Assembly (NCBI RefSeq): GCF_900141715.1
Contig: NZ_FQYK01000003.1
Span: 289,847-353,846 of the forward strand
DNA: 64,000 nucleotides
Origin: Algibacter luteus
GTDB taxonomy: Bacteria; Bacteroidota; Bacteroidia; Flavobacteriales; Flavobacteriaceae
Reading direction: 5' to 3'
Both the position numbers and the translations under genes were made by a program. This document shows positions 26,869-35,291 of the stretch, piece by piece (position 1 is the first letter of the stretch; each line of letters begins with the position of its first letter). The notes beneath the pieces were generated by a model. That model had not been told where the DNA came from. It ran no database searches and worked only from the letters and a program-made list of their open reading frames with translations.

Positions 26869-27519
26869 ATGAAAAAATTTAAAAATGTATTAGGAATTGG
26901 AATACTGGCACTAGCCGTATTTTTTGTGGTAGCAGCAGATCATATTGATGCACCAGATGTTCAAGGAGGAACAAGCGATATTACTGATTTTTATGCCTTT
27001 CAAGGTGAAAACACAGAAAATTTAGTATTTGTTGCCAATGTACAAGGGTTATTAAGTCCGTCTGCAACGGCAACTGCAAGTTTTGACGAAAATGTTTTAA
27101 TCGAATTTAACATTGATAACACAGGTGATAATGTGGAAGACTTAGTTATCCAAGCTATTGCAAGACAAGGAAAAATGTATTTCTTCGGTCCTTCAGCTCC
27201 AACGTCAACAGGAATTAACAGTACTATTTTAACAAACGCTTCGGCTACAGGAGTCGTAGATATTAGTTTGTATGGGTCTTCTGCTATTGTAGCAAGCAAT
27301 AATGGTATGTCCTTTTTTGCAGGCCCAAGAGACGATCCGTTTTTTATGGACTTCGCACAGTATAGTGCCATTATTGGTGGTAATGCATCAAGTTTTAACG
27401 ACCCTGGGAGCGACACCTTTGCTGGAAGTAATGTGATGTCTGTGGTTGTAGAAGTACCAAAATCAATGATTGGTAGTTCGGGAACCATAAATACATGGGT
27501 AGAAACTAAAAGAAAATAA
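26869..27519 (+). CDS. DUF4331 family protein, N-terminal-half type
   Basis: A 216-residue exported protein: the hydrophobic signal (GIGILALAVFFVVAA) runs directly into ADHIDAPDVQ, the DUF4331 hallmark of His and Asp residues near the mature N-terminus. The conserved ITDFYAFQGENTENLVFVAN strand and FFAGPRDDPFFMDF follow. Full DUF4331 proteins usually continue into a second half containing GRPAVNTVF and NDKPFLTTFPYL-type motifs; here that half is encoded by the next gene. Function unknown. It is likely a periplasmic or surface protein, followed after 25 bases by its partner. Confidence 0.82.
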   Translation: MKKFKNVLGIGILALAVFFVVAADHIDAPDVQGGTSDITDFYAFQGENTENLVFVANVQGLLSPSATATASFDENVLIEFNIDNTGDNVEDLVIQAIARQGKMYFFGPSAPTSTGINSTILTNASATGVVDISLYGSSAIVASNNGMSFFAGPRDDPFFMDFAQYSAIIGGNASSFNDPGSDTFAGSNVMSVVVEVPKSMIGSSGTINTWVETKRK

Positions 27520-27544
27520 GATTAACCAATTTAAAACAACAATT

Positions 27545-28102
27545 ATGAAAAATATAAAAATATTAACGATGCTATTAGCGGTTTCAATGATTTCTTTTAA
27601 CTGCTCAAATAATGACGATAACAATGATTTCATGGCATACGAACCAGATTTTTCTGGAACTTATGTACAACAAGATCAAATGGGAAGACCTGCAGTAAAC
27701 ACCGTGTTTGTTTCAGCTTCTAGTAAAGATATGTTTAACATTACACCGCCTTCTCAACAAAACGCCGCTTTTCAAAGCATGTTCGAAGCGAATTTAACTG
27801 CGCTAAGTCCTGCTTACGCTAACGAAGGAGACACTAACGCTTTAGGATTAGATGCCGCAACTTTTACGGGTCTTTTAGCAACAGATGTTTTAAATGTTTC
27901 CTTAGACGGAAAAACCACTATTTATGATGGGGAAAATGTTTTAACAGGTCGCGCATTAGCCGATGATGTTATTACAGTTGAACTATTATTAATTTTTGGC
28001 GGAGAAGATTTTAGTGAAAATCCTGGATTATCAAATGATAATGTAGATGGAAACGATAAACCTTTTTTGACCTCATTTCCATATCTGGCTTCACCATGGT
28101 AG
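27545..28102 (+). CDS. DUF4331 family lipoprotein, C-terminal-half type
   Basis: A 185-residue lipoprotein (signal MKNIKILTMLLAVSMISF, lipobox Cys in FNCS). After an acidic linker it carries the motifs of the second half of DUF4331: QMGRPAVNTVFV near the start, GRALADDVITVELLL, and the end NDKPFLTSFPYLASPW. Together with the preceding gene it makes up one whole DUF4331 domain spread over two separately exported polypeptides, which may assemble into one fold at the membrane. Both reading frames are intact and each has its own signal, so this is not a frameshift. Confidence 0.8.
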   Translation: MKNIKILTMLLAVSMISFNCSNNDDNNDFMAYEPDFSGTYVQQDQMGRPAVNTVFVSASSKDMFNITPPSQQNAAFQSMFEANLTALSPAYANEGDTNALGLDAATFTGLLATDVLNVSLDGKTTIYDGENVLTGRALADDVITVELLLIFGGEDFSENPGLSNDNVDGNDKPFLTSFPYLASPW

Positions 28103-28111
28103 AAGCCCTTC

Positions 28112-28148
28112 ATCAGAGTATGTGTAATAAGCGCATACTCTGATATTT
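28112..28148 (+). promoter_or_regulatory. Intercistronic hairpin between DUF4331 and TPR genes
   Basis: ATCAGAGTATGTG pairs with CGCATACTCTGAT (13 pairs, one G-U) around a seven-base loop, followed only by ATTTT. It is a weak terminator or an RNA-processing/stability hairpin that could lower TPR expression relative to the DUF4331 pair. Confidence 0.6.
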
Positions 28149-28185
28149 TAAACAAAACAATTCAAACTAATCAAAATATTGAATC

Positions 28186-29478
28186 ATGAAAACGAAAAAT
28201 ATACTCCTAATGCTTGGTTTTATTTTCATTTTATCAAGCTGCACAAAAAATTTAGATAAAATAACACATGTAGAAGATTACAATAGTTATTTACAAAATA
28301 CTGAGAGCGAGATGTTGCGATTGGCTGAGGAAGACTTTAATTTTTGGGAAAAAAAGCTAGAAAAAGAACCTCAACAGTTTCCTTATTTAGCAAAGGCAGC
28401 AGCATCTCAATCTCTTTTATTTAATAAAACAGGCAACATTGATGCATTAATTAAAGCAGAACAATATTTAATTGAAGCCAATGAAAAGACCAACTACTCA
28501 AAGGTTGGGTATTTAAGAGCTTTAGCCCGAAATTATATTTCACAGCATAAGTTTAAAGAAGCATTAATACAATTAAAGAAAGCTGAAGCTATTGGCGAAA
28601 CTTTACAAGCAACCCAAAAAATGCTTTTTGATGTGCATTTAGAATTAGGAAATTATGATCTGGCAAAGTCATATTTAGAAACGTTTAGAAACGATACAGA
28701 TTTCGATTATTTAATTCGATTATCTAAATGGTCAGACTATCGCGGAAATTTAGATGCTACCATAAAATATATGGAGCAAGCCAAAAAGATTGCTGAATCT
28801 TCGAATCTTTCCGGAATGAAACAATGGACATATACCAATTTAGCCGATTATTATGGTCATGCTGGTAATATTAAGGCATCGTACGTTCACTATTTAAAAG
28901 CTTTAGAATTAAATCCTGATGATGCTTATGCTAAAAAAGGAATTGCTTGGATTGTTTATTCGCATGAGAAAAACCCAGACGAGGCCCTTCGTATTTTGAA
29001 TATGGCAACAACAACTTACAATGCGCCAGATTATCATTTATTAAAGGCTGAAATAGCCGAATATAAAGGCGATTTAAAAATGATGAATGCGCAGATTGAA
29101 TTATATCACGAAGCTGTAAAAAATCCATATTATGGCAGTATGTACAATGCGCATAATGCGAAGTTATATGCCGAAGATGAAATTAATATAGAGCAAGCTT
29201 TAAAAGTAGCTAAAACAGAGATTGATAATAGACCTACACCACAATCTTATGATTTATTAGCTTGGACCTATTTTAATCGTGGAGCTATTGATGAAGCTTT
29301 AAAGGTTATGGAGAACCACGTGGTTAATAAGACTTATGAGCCTGAAGCTTTATATCATTTAGCTGAAGTTTATAAAGCGGCTGGTCATGTAAAAAAAGCT
29401 AAGAAATTAAAACAGGAATTACTAGAAAGCAGTTTTGAATTGGGGCCATTAATGGAAGATAAAATTAAAAATATATAA
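28186..29478 (+). CDS. Tetratricopeptide repeat lipoprotein
   Basis: A 430-residue protein with a lipoprotein signal (lipobox LSSC, MKTKNILLMLGF start) and then helical TPR-like repeats along most of its length, for example HAGNIKASYVHYLKALELNP and YFNRGAIDEALKVMENHVV. TPR proteins act as binding scaffolds; the partner is unknown. From position it is probably the third gene of the DUF4331 transcript and may help export or assemble those proteins. A strong terminator follows. Confidence 0.82.
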   Translation: MKTKNILLMLGFIFILSSCTKNLDKITHVEDYNSYLQNTESEMLRLAEEDFNFWEKKLEKEPQQFPYLAKAAASQSLLFNKTGNIDALIKAEQYLIEANEKTNYSKVGYLRALARNYISQHKFKEALIQLKKAEAIGETLQATQKMLFDVHLELGNYDLAKSYLETFRNDTDFDYLIRLSKWSDYRGNLDATIKYMEQAKKIAESSNLSGMKQWTYTNLADYYGHAGNIKASYVHYLKALELNPDDAYAKKGIAWIVYSHEKNPDEALRILNMATTTYNAPDYHLLKAEIAEYKGDLKMMNAQIELYHEAVKNPYYGSMYNAHNAKLYAEDEINIEQALKVAKTEIDNRPTPQSYDLLAWTYFNRGAIDEALKVMENHVVNKTYEPEALYHLAEVYKAAGHVKKAKKLKQELLESSFELGPLMEDKIKNI

Positions 29479-29555
29479 GTGATTATTGATTTACATTCAA
29501 TTAGATTTAGGGGATTTATTTGAAGTATTTTGGTGAAGTTTGGTTTGATTGTGAG

Positions 29556-29588
29556 TGCGTCTGTAATGATTACAGGCGCATTCTTTTT
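29556..29588 (+). terminator. Terminator after the TPR gene
   Basis: TGCGTCTGTAAT pairs with ATTACAGGCGCA (one wobble) around a single central base, followed by TTCTTTTTT. It ends the DUF4331-TPR transcript about 80 bases after the TPR stop codon. Confidence 0.8.
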
Positions 29589-30096
29589 TATTTTAGTTGC
29601 TTACGTTCACATAAATCAAATTTCAATTTTGAAGATGTAAACTCTACAATACAGTCTGTCAATCCCAATTTTAAGAAAGTTGAGTCAACATCTATTACTT
29701 CAATGTCTTTATTAAACATCCCAAAAACGAATGTTCTATTCAATTTTAAATAGGCTTCACTTCCAGGTCCAGCAAAATATTCTTGATTAGCATATACAAT
29801 TTCATAATTATTTATGACCCAAGATTTATGCAAGTTTTCAGATTACGAAAAATCTCGAACAAATTCAAAGAACAGAATAATGAAAACAATTACAATTGTA
29901 ACCAAAGTAAGTAATAATCGAATGCCTAAATGTTTTGAATACCAGAAAACAAATCCGACGCACACTATTAAATTTAGAAGTGCAATGGTATACGTGTTCG
30001 CTAGGGTAAACGAAGTTCAGAATTATAAACAAGTAATTCGGCAATCACAATCACAACCAATATTATGGCTTGAATGTCTTTCGTTTTCTTCTGCAT
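29588..30096 (-). pseudogene. Decayed membrane-protein gene (one frameshift and one in-frame stop)
   Basis: Three pieces on the minus strand join into one plausible protein. Piece one starts at the ATG at 30096 and reads MQKKTKDIQAIILVVIVIAE before a stop at 30001. Piece two, in another frame, reads LANTYTIALLNLIVCVGFVF and contains two membrane helices (also LLTLVTIVIVFIILFF), ending at a TAA at 29843. Piece three continues in the same frame after that stop with a soluble domain including YEIVYANQEYFAGPGSEAYL and ends at 29588. The frame changes near 30004. The original product was probably a multi-pass protein with a C-terminal domain of about 80 residues. Function unknown; piece three could still be translated from a TTG at 29833. 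Confidence 0.55.
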
Positions 30097-30131
30097 CGAC
30101 AGTATCTAAATAAATTGAAAAGAGAATTAAA

Positions 30132-30938
30132 TTACGAAGCTGTATCAACCACACCCAAAGTGTAGAGTTGCTCTAACGTTGGCGATTCGCTTCCTCCTGC
30201 AGGTTCTAAAGTAATTCCAAATGCTTGAGAAGCATTCGCATTTTCTATAACGAAAATCTTGTTTTCATCGGTATTAAAGTCATCAAGAATACCTAAACTC
30301 GTTGGTGTTAGAGGGTTTAAAGTTAACGACCACACTTGATAAACTTTACCTTCTGGTGGTGTTGGTAAACCTTGAACATCTAAATAAATATTATTAGAAT
30401 TTTTATCCCAATATACTTTAGCATAAGCTTCAGGGTACACTTGTTGACCGTCAAGCGGAACAGAAATAATATTTCTATCCCTAAGTACAGAAATAAGCTC
30501 TTTAGCCTTTGTTAAGCTATTATTTGCGTTTTCTATTTGTACTTCTAAGAGTTGCTCGTTAGTTTCGGCAATTTTTATTTTAGATTTTAGTTCGTTATTT
30601 TCTGAAGTTGCCCAGAATAAACCGGCAGCCAGAACGATAGATGCAGCCCAACCTGCATAGTTAAACCAATTGGTTTTACCCTTGTTTAAAGGAATAACCT
30701 TATTGTCGTTATCGTTAAAATCTAGACTTTCTTTTATAGAATTGAATATGTTTTTTGAACCTTGAGGTGCTGTGGCAGCTGTAAGTTTAATTATGGAAGT
30801 TTCTATGTTCTGAACTTCTGTGAGTATTTCGGGATGTTTAAGCATAAGCGCGTAAACCTCTTCATTCTCTTTTTCAGAAAGGGCTCCTGCAACGTATAGT
30901 TCTAATATACCAGATTCTATGTATGCTTTTATATCCAT
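30132..30938 (-). CDS. Anti-sigma factor, RskA family
   Basis: A 268-residue single-pass membrane protein. The cytoplasmic N-terminal part (IESGILELYVAGALSEKE) matches the anti-sigma domain that begins with helices contacting the sigma factor. The membrane helix is in YAGWAASIVLAAGLFWA (about residues 93-109). The periplasmic C-terminal domain has the RskA hallmark GKVYQVWSLT and FGITLEPAGGSESPT. It would hold the ECF sigma factor inactive until an envelope signal triggers its proteolysis. The start codon abuts the sigma gene's stop. Confidence 0.88.
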   Translation of the reverse strand: MDIKAYIESGILELYVAGALSEKENEEVYALMLKHPEILTEVQNIETSIIKLTAATAPQGSKNIFNSIKESLDFNDNDNKVIPLNKGKTNWFNYAGWAASIVLAAGLFWATSENNELKSKIKIAETNEQLLEVQIENANNSLTKAKELISVLRDRNIISVPLDGQQVYPEAYAKVYWDKNSNNIYLDVQGLPTPPEGKVYQVWSLTLNPLTPTSLGILDDFNTDENKIFVIENANASQAFGITLEPAGGSESPTLEQLYTLGVVDTAS

Positions 30939-31469
30939 TTAAACTTCTAGTAAACTTCTAAGCTCGTTTATACAATTTCTATTTCTTGTTTTAATCGTGC
31001 CAATTGGCATTTTTAATGTTTCTGAGGCTTCCTTCTGTGTATATCCCTTAAAATATAACAGTTCAATAACTTCAATACATTTTTTCGCAAGCTTAGAAAC
31101 AAACGCTTTTATGCCAATAGCATCGGTTTGATTATCTAAACTATCTTGGTTTTGTAATATATCTACGAAAAAATCGGAGTTGAGGTTTTGTTTTGTATTC
31201 TTAAAACTTTTAGAACGTGTTTTATCTATTGCAGCGTTACGTGCAATATTTAAAATCCATGTAAAAAAACGACCCTTTTCAGCAGAATAGGTAGCCGATT
31301 TGTGCCATACTTTTACAAACACATCCTGCATAACTTCTTCGGCTATAGCTTCATCTCTCACAATATTATAAATAACCCCATGCATACTTTCGCTATACAT
31401 ATTGTAAAGCGTTTCAAAAGCTTTTTCGTCTTTTTGTTTAAATTGAAGTATTAGGGATTCTAATTGCAT
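30939..31469 (-). CDS. ECF RNA polymerase sigma factor, SigK-like
   Basis: A 176-residue sigma-70-family ECF factor. Region 2 is seen in DEAIAEEVMQDVFVKVW with the -10-recognition GRFFTWILNIARNAAIDKTR. Region 4 has the helix-turn-helix KGYTQKEASETLKMPIGTIK. It lies immediately upstream of the RskA-type anti-sigma gene on the same strand, the classical pairing. In other phyla SigK/RskA pairs respond to redox or envelope cues. The convergent DUF4331-TPR genes are good candidate targets, given an ECF-like motif upstream of them; this is inference. Confidence 0.9.
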   Translation of the reverse strand: MQLESLILQFKQKDEKAFETLYNMYSESMHGVIYNIVRDEAIAEEVMQDVFVKVWHKSATYSAEKGRFFTWILNIARNAAIDKTRSKSFKNTKQNLNSDFFVDILQNQDSLDNQTDAIGIKAFVSKLAKKCIEVIELLYFKGYTQKEASETLKMPIGTIKTRNRNCINELRSLLEV

Positions 31470-31547
31470 GAATTTTATTTAGCAACTCAATGTAGTAATA
31501 AAATGTATAGTATAAAAGATGTTAGCTAGATTAGTTTTAGAGCGAGC

Positions 31548-32396
31548 TCAGGATTTATTTTTCAAAAAAGTAATAATTTCAGTTGAAGCATCTTTTAAAT
31601 CTCGCGGCAATGTGTTTGCATTCCACGGATGAGAAGCTCCAAAAACATGGTTAGCACCTTTAATTACTTTGAATAAACTATTCGGATTCCATTTTTTTAA
31701 ATCATAGGCTTCATCAATAACTACACTAGTATCTGCATCACCATGAATAATTAAATATGGAATTTTTAGACTAGAAACGGCGCGTTCAATAGTTAGCCGT
31801 TCCTCATTAGCTTTAAAATCTTCGTAAAACTGGTAAAAATGTGGCATCTGCTGTTTTGTTCGTCCGTTTAGAACGTATTTTACGCCATCTTTTTTCCATT
31901 GTTCTAATTCTCCTGATGTAGACGTTCTTTTTCCAAATTCTGAAACACCAGCAAGACTTACCACTTTTTTTATTTTATGATTTTCTTCAGCTTTAATAAT
32001 AACAATACCTCCTGCTCTACTATGCCCAATTAAGTTGATATTATTGGTATTAGCTTCGGTTTTGTAACTTTCATTCAAACAAATCCAGTTAATTACCGAT
32101 TCTAGATCGTCAAGTTCTTTTGTGTAATTATTGTTTCCAAAGGCCTCTAAATCTGGAAAATCAATGGGTTGTTCTGCGGTTCCGCCATTGTGTGAAAAAT
32201 TAAACTTTATAAAAAAGAATCCAGCTTCAGCAATTAACTTCGCCATTAAATCCCATGCGCCCCAATCTTTAAAACCTTTATATCCATGACAAAAAATAAC
32301 AATAGGCTTCATGGTTCCATTGTTTTTGAAAAACAAATCGGTTACAATAGGACGATTGTGTTTACCAGAAATTAATATGTTTTTTAAAATAGTCAT
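31548..32396 (-). CDS. Alpha/beta hydrolase
   Basis: A 282-residue cytoplasmic hydrolase: oxyanion region FCHGYKGFKDWGAW, nucleophile Ser in GHSRAGG, acid Asp in IHGDADTSV, and base His in GANHVFG. It resembles dienelactone-hydrolase/prolyl-peptidase-type esterases; the substrate is unknown. It begins two bases after addB and is probably co-transcribed with it. Confidence 0.8.
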   Translation of the reverse strand: MTILKNILISGKHNRPIVTDLFFKNNGTMKPIVIFCHGYKGFKDWGAWDLMAKLIAEAGFFFIKFNFSHNGGTAEQPIDFPDLEAFGNNNYTKELDDLESVINWICLNESYKTEANTNNINLIGHSRAGGIVIIKAEENHKIKKVVSLAGVSEFGKRTSTSGELEQWKKDGVKYVLNGRTKQQMPHFYQFYEDFKANEERLTIERAVSSLKIPYLIIHGDADTSVVIDEAYDLKKWNPNSLFKVIKGANHVFGASHPWNANTLPRDLKDASTEIITFLKNKS

Positions 32397-32398
32397 AA

Positions 32399-35143
32399 CT
32401 ACAAGATTTCTTTTTCTACAAAATCGATTTTAGGGTTGCAAATTTCTAATATTAGGTTTTTTAATTGGGCTTCAAAGGCGTTAAGAGTATCATCATTAAT
32501 CAAAGTACCATGACCATTCTTCTCATTAAACTTTATGAATCCAGAACTTAGGTTTTTAAAAGATATAATACCAGCTTCAACAGGAAAGTTTATTTTGTTG
32601 GCTTTGTTAAGCATGTATACATAAGTTAGTACTTGAAAAGGTTTGCTGTACTTTTTATAGTCGGTAGTGATATCTTCCCAATCTTGCACTGCCACTTGAC
32701 CTTTTAGAACACTACCTGTTTTATAATCGATAATTCTAGTGATGCCGTTGTACTCGTCAATCCTATCTACTTTTCCTTTAATATTAACAGGAAAATGAAG
32801 TTCAGGAATTTCTATTGATACATTATTTTCTGCTTCAACTTCAATGATTTTAATGGTGTTGCCGGCTTTTAAATCTTGAATTTCTAAATCTAAAAAATTA
32901 GAAACATAACGTTTGGCAATTTCAAAAATAATCAGGTTTTTTCCTTTGGTTATATCACCTTCTTTGTATTCATTTTTAAAATGATAAGTTATGGTTTGCT
33001 GTATTTTGGGTTTTAAACTTTTTACATCATCTACTGTTAAAAGCCTTCCTTTAAAAGGTTTGTAAAAATCTTCAAGAGTGTTGTGTACAACAGTTCCAAG
33101 TGTGTTTGCAGCAACAGTTTCTTCAACATCATTGTGCTCTTTTATTTTTAAAACTTTCTGATAATAAAAATCAATGGGGTTTCTGATATAATTAGTTAAA
33201 GATGAAGGTGAAAACCCTTCATTTGCCAGTACTACAAGTTGTTGCTGTAAAGAATCTGTTTTTGTAATGACATTTAATTGAGTTTCAATAGTTGGAACTT
33301 GAGGCGTAATTATTTGATGATTGATATTATGAATTGGCTCTAAATCCAGTTGTGTTATAAATCTACTCTTTTCGCCTCCTGTTAGTACATCGGCTTCGGT
33401 ATTGTAAAGAATGTATACATTTTTGGCGCGCTGTAAAAGTCGGTAGAAGTGGTACGTATATACCGCATCTTTTTCTTTGTATGTAGGTAAGTTATTTTCT
33501 AGTTTAACATCAAACGGAATAAAAGAATTATTACTTTTCCCTGCAGGTAATATGCCTTCATTTACAGAAGAAATAATTACCGTTTCAAAATCTAAAACAC
33601 GAGATTCTAGCATGCCCATAAGCTGTAAACCTTGTAAAGGTTCTCCTTGAAAATCTAGAGTTTCACTACTTAAAAGTTCTTTGTAAATACTATATAATGT
33701 TGAAATATCTTTTATATGTTCGTGTTCGGAATTTAATCTGATGAGTTCATTAAAGAGTTCGTTAAAACGAAAAACATATTCTAAAGTTAATAGGTTCGAT
33801 TTTTTATTATTATCCAACAAAGATTTGATGCTTAGAATAAGCTTTGAGCAATTTTCTAAAGCTAAAACCATAGAGTTTTCCCAATTTGAAAATAATAACT
33901 CTATAATGTTACTGCAGGGTTTAGCTATTTTTGTTAAACGATGTTTGTCTAAATAAACTAGGTTGTTCTTATCAATTGTTTCAATAATTTTTGAAGCATA
34001 ATCTATACCATCAAACAGAAACAGAGGGTTTATAAATTGATGTGATACAATATTAATAACATCCTTGAAGTAAAATGTATTAGTATTGTTTTTGTGTAAA
34101 TGAAAAAGGTGGTCGAATAACGAAGCCAATGGGATAGATTTTAAAGGAAATCCCATCGTAATATTTAAAGCCTGAATAGTTTCAGGAAGCGAATTAAGGA
34201 CCGGAATTAATAAATTTTCATCGCCTAAAACTACCGCAGTATTGCTCAAGGAGTCATTGTCTTGTTGAAGCTTTTTTAAAAGTGAACCTATATATTTAGC
34301 CTGACCTATATTTTTAGGAATTCCAATAGCTGATATGTTTTTATCTGTGGAATAGTTTTCGGTAATCCAATTAAAAGGATTGTTTTTAAAGTACTTCCAG
34401 TTTTTTAAATGTTGTCTTGCAAATAAGGCTGCATCATGTTTTTGATTATTCATGAATACTTTATCTATATCCCAATAAATTTTAGCTAAATCATTTTGTA
34501 ATAATTCTTGTATAATCGTTTCTTCAGCTGTATTTAAGGCATTAAAGCCAATGAAAACATGTTTCTTATCTGCGTTGTTTTGTATGTAAGCTTCTAGATT
34601 ATCAACTGCTTCTCGGTAAATAAAACCTTGATATCCAATCTTTTTATTTAAAAGGGAATCGGTAAAATGCGTATAGTAGGCGTGCAGTTTATTCCAAAAT
34701 AAGAGATAGTTTTTGACAAATTCGGTTTGATTTTTTTCTACCGACCAATGTTTTAAGTCTTGAATGGCACTTAAATAATCGAAAATATTTTTATGCGGAA
34801 TTAAATAACGATCAATTTCGTTAAAATCTTGCAGTAAAATTTGAGCCCATTTTGAAAACGTTTCAAAAGAATCGGCACTTTCTTTTTTGGTTAATTGTAA
34901 ATAGGTATTGTAAAACTCGAATAAAAGCTCTGTATTAGATATAGATTTTAGTTGAGATAATTCTTCTACAAATTCTTCAACACTTAAAATTTGAGGTGCA
35001 AATATGGTTTTATTTACAACTTGAGATAATTGATGGTTTAAAAATAATCCAGCTCTTTTACTGGGCAAAACAAAGGTTAGCTCAGATAGGTTTTCGTTAT
35101 TATTTTTTAATTCTTTTAAAACCTCAAAAATGAATGTTGTCAT
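32399..35143 (-). CDS. addB: PD-(D/E)XK nuclease family protein, AddB-like recombination subunit
   Basis: A 914-residue protein with a degenerate superfamily-1 helicase-like N-terminal part (TFVLPSKRAGLFLNHQL, but without a Walker A lysine) and a C-terminal RecB-type nuclease (FSPSSLTNYIRNPIDFYYQK; catalytic RIIDYKTGSV near residue 815). This matches the AddB partner of the AddAB helicase-nuclease, which processes double-strand breaks for RecA. The AddA-like helicase gene lies about 3 kb upstream on the same strand, separated by ompA and kbl. The subunit name is inferred from this pairing. Confidence 0.8.
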   Translation of the reverse strand: MTTFIFEVLKELKNNNENLSELTFVLPSKRAGLFLNHQLSQVVNKTIFAPQILSVEEFVEELSQLKSISNTELLFEFYNTYLQLTKKESADSFETFSKWAQILLQDFNEIDRYLIPHKNIFDYLSAIQDLKHWSVEKNQTEFVKNYLLFWNKLHAYYTHFTDSLLNKKIGYQGFIYREAVDNLEAYIQNNADKKHVFIGFNALNTAEETIIQELLQNDLAKIYWDIDKVFMNNQKHDAALFARQHLKNWKYFKNNPFNWITENYSTDKNISAIGIPKNIGQAKYIGSLLKKLQQDNDSLSNTAVVLGDENLLIPVLNSLPETIQALNITMGFPLKSIPLASLFDHLFHLHKNNTNTFYFKDVINIVSHQFINPLFLFDGIDYASKIIETIDKNNLVYLDKHRLTKIAKPCSNIIELLFSNWENSMVLALENCSKLILSIKSLLDNNKKSNLLTLEYVFRFNELFNELIRLNSEHEHIKDISTLYSIYKELLSSETLDFQGEPLQGLQLMGMLESRVLDFETVIISSVNEGILPAGKSNNSFIPFDVKLENNLPTYKEKDAVYTYHFYRLLQRAKNVYILYNTEADVLTGGEKSRFITQLDLEPIHNINHQIITPQVPTIETQLNVITKTDSLQQQLVVLANEGFSPSSLTNYIRNPIDFYYQKVLKIKEHNDVEETVAANTLGTVVHNTLEDFYKPFKGRLLTVDDVKSLKPKIQQTITYHFKNEYKEGDITKGKNLIIFEIAKRYVSNFLDLEIQDLKAGNTIKIIEVEAENNVSIEIPELHFPVNIKGKVDRIDEYNGITRIIDYKTGSVLKGQVAVQDWEDITTDYKKYSKPFQVLTYVYMLNKANKINFPVEAGIISFKNLSSGFIKFNEKNGHGTLINDDTLNAFEAQLKNLILEICNPKIDFVEKEIL

Positions 35144-35228
35144 GCTAGTTAATTTTTATAATTTGATAAAGTTAAAAAGTAACTGTTTGTTTGATTCATT
35201 TTTGTTTCGCTGTAAGTTTTATAAAAAT

Positions 35229-35260
35229 AAAAAACGCTTCGGATATCCGAAGCGTTTTTT
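35229..35260 (-). terminator. Terminator of ompA-like gene
   Basis: A perfect palindrome (ACGCTTCGGAT with ATCCGAAGCGT) is flanked by A-run and T-run on both sides, so it can stop transcription in both directions. It lies about 30 bases after the OmpA-family stop codon. Confidence 0.9.
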
Positions 35261-35291
35261 GTAAACTTATTTATTTAAAATTTTCTTTAGC

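Noticed and set aside
29814..30113. Plus-strand ORF of 99 codons in the TPR/anti-sigma gap
   Set aside because: Its sequence has no membrane or domain pattern, whereas the minus strand encodes clean membrane helices and a soluble domain; the minus-strand pseudogene explains the region better.
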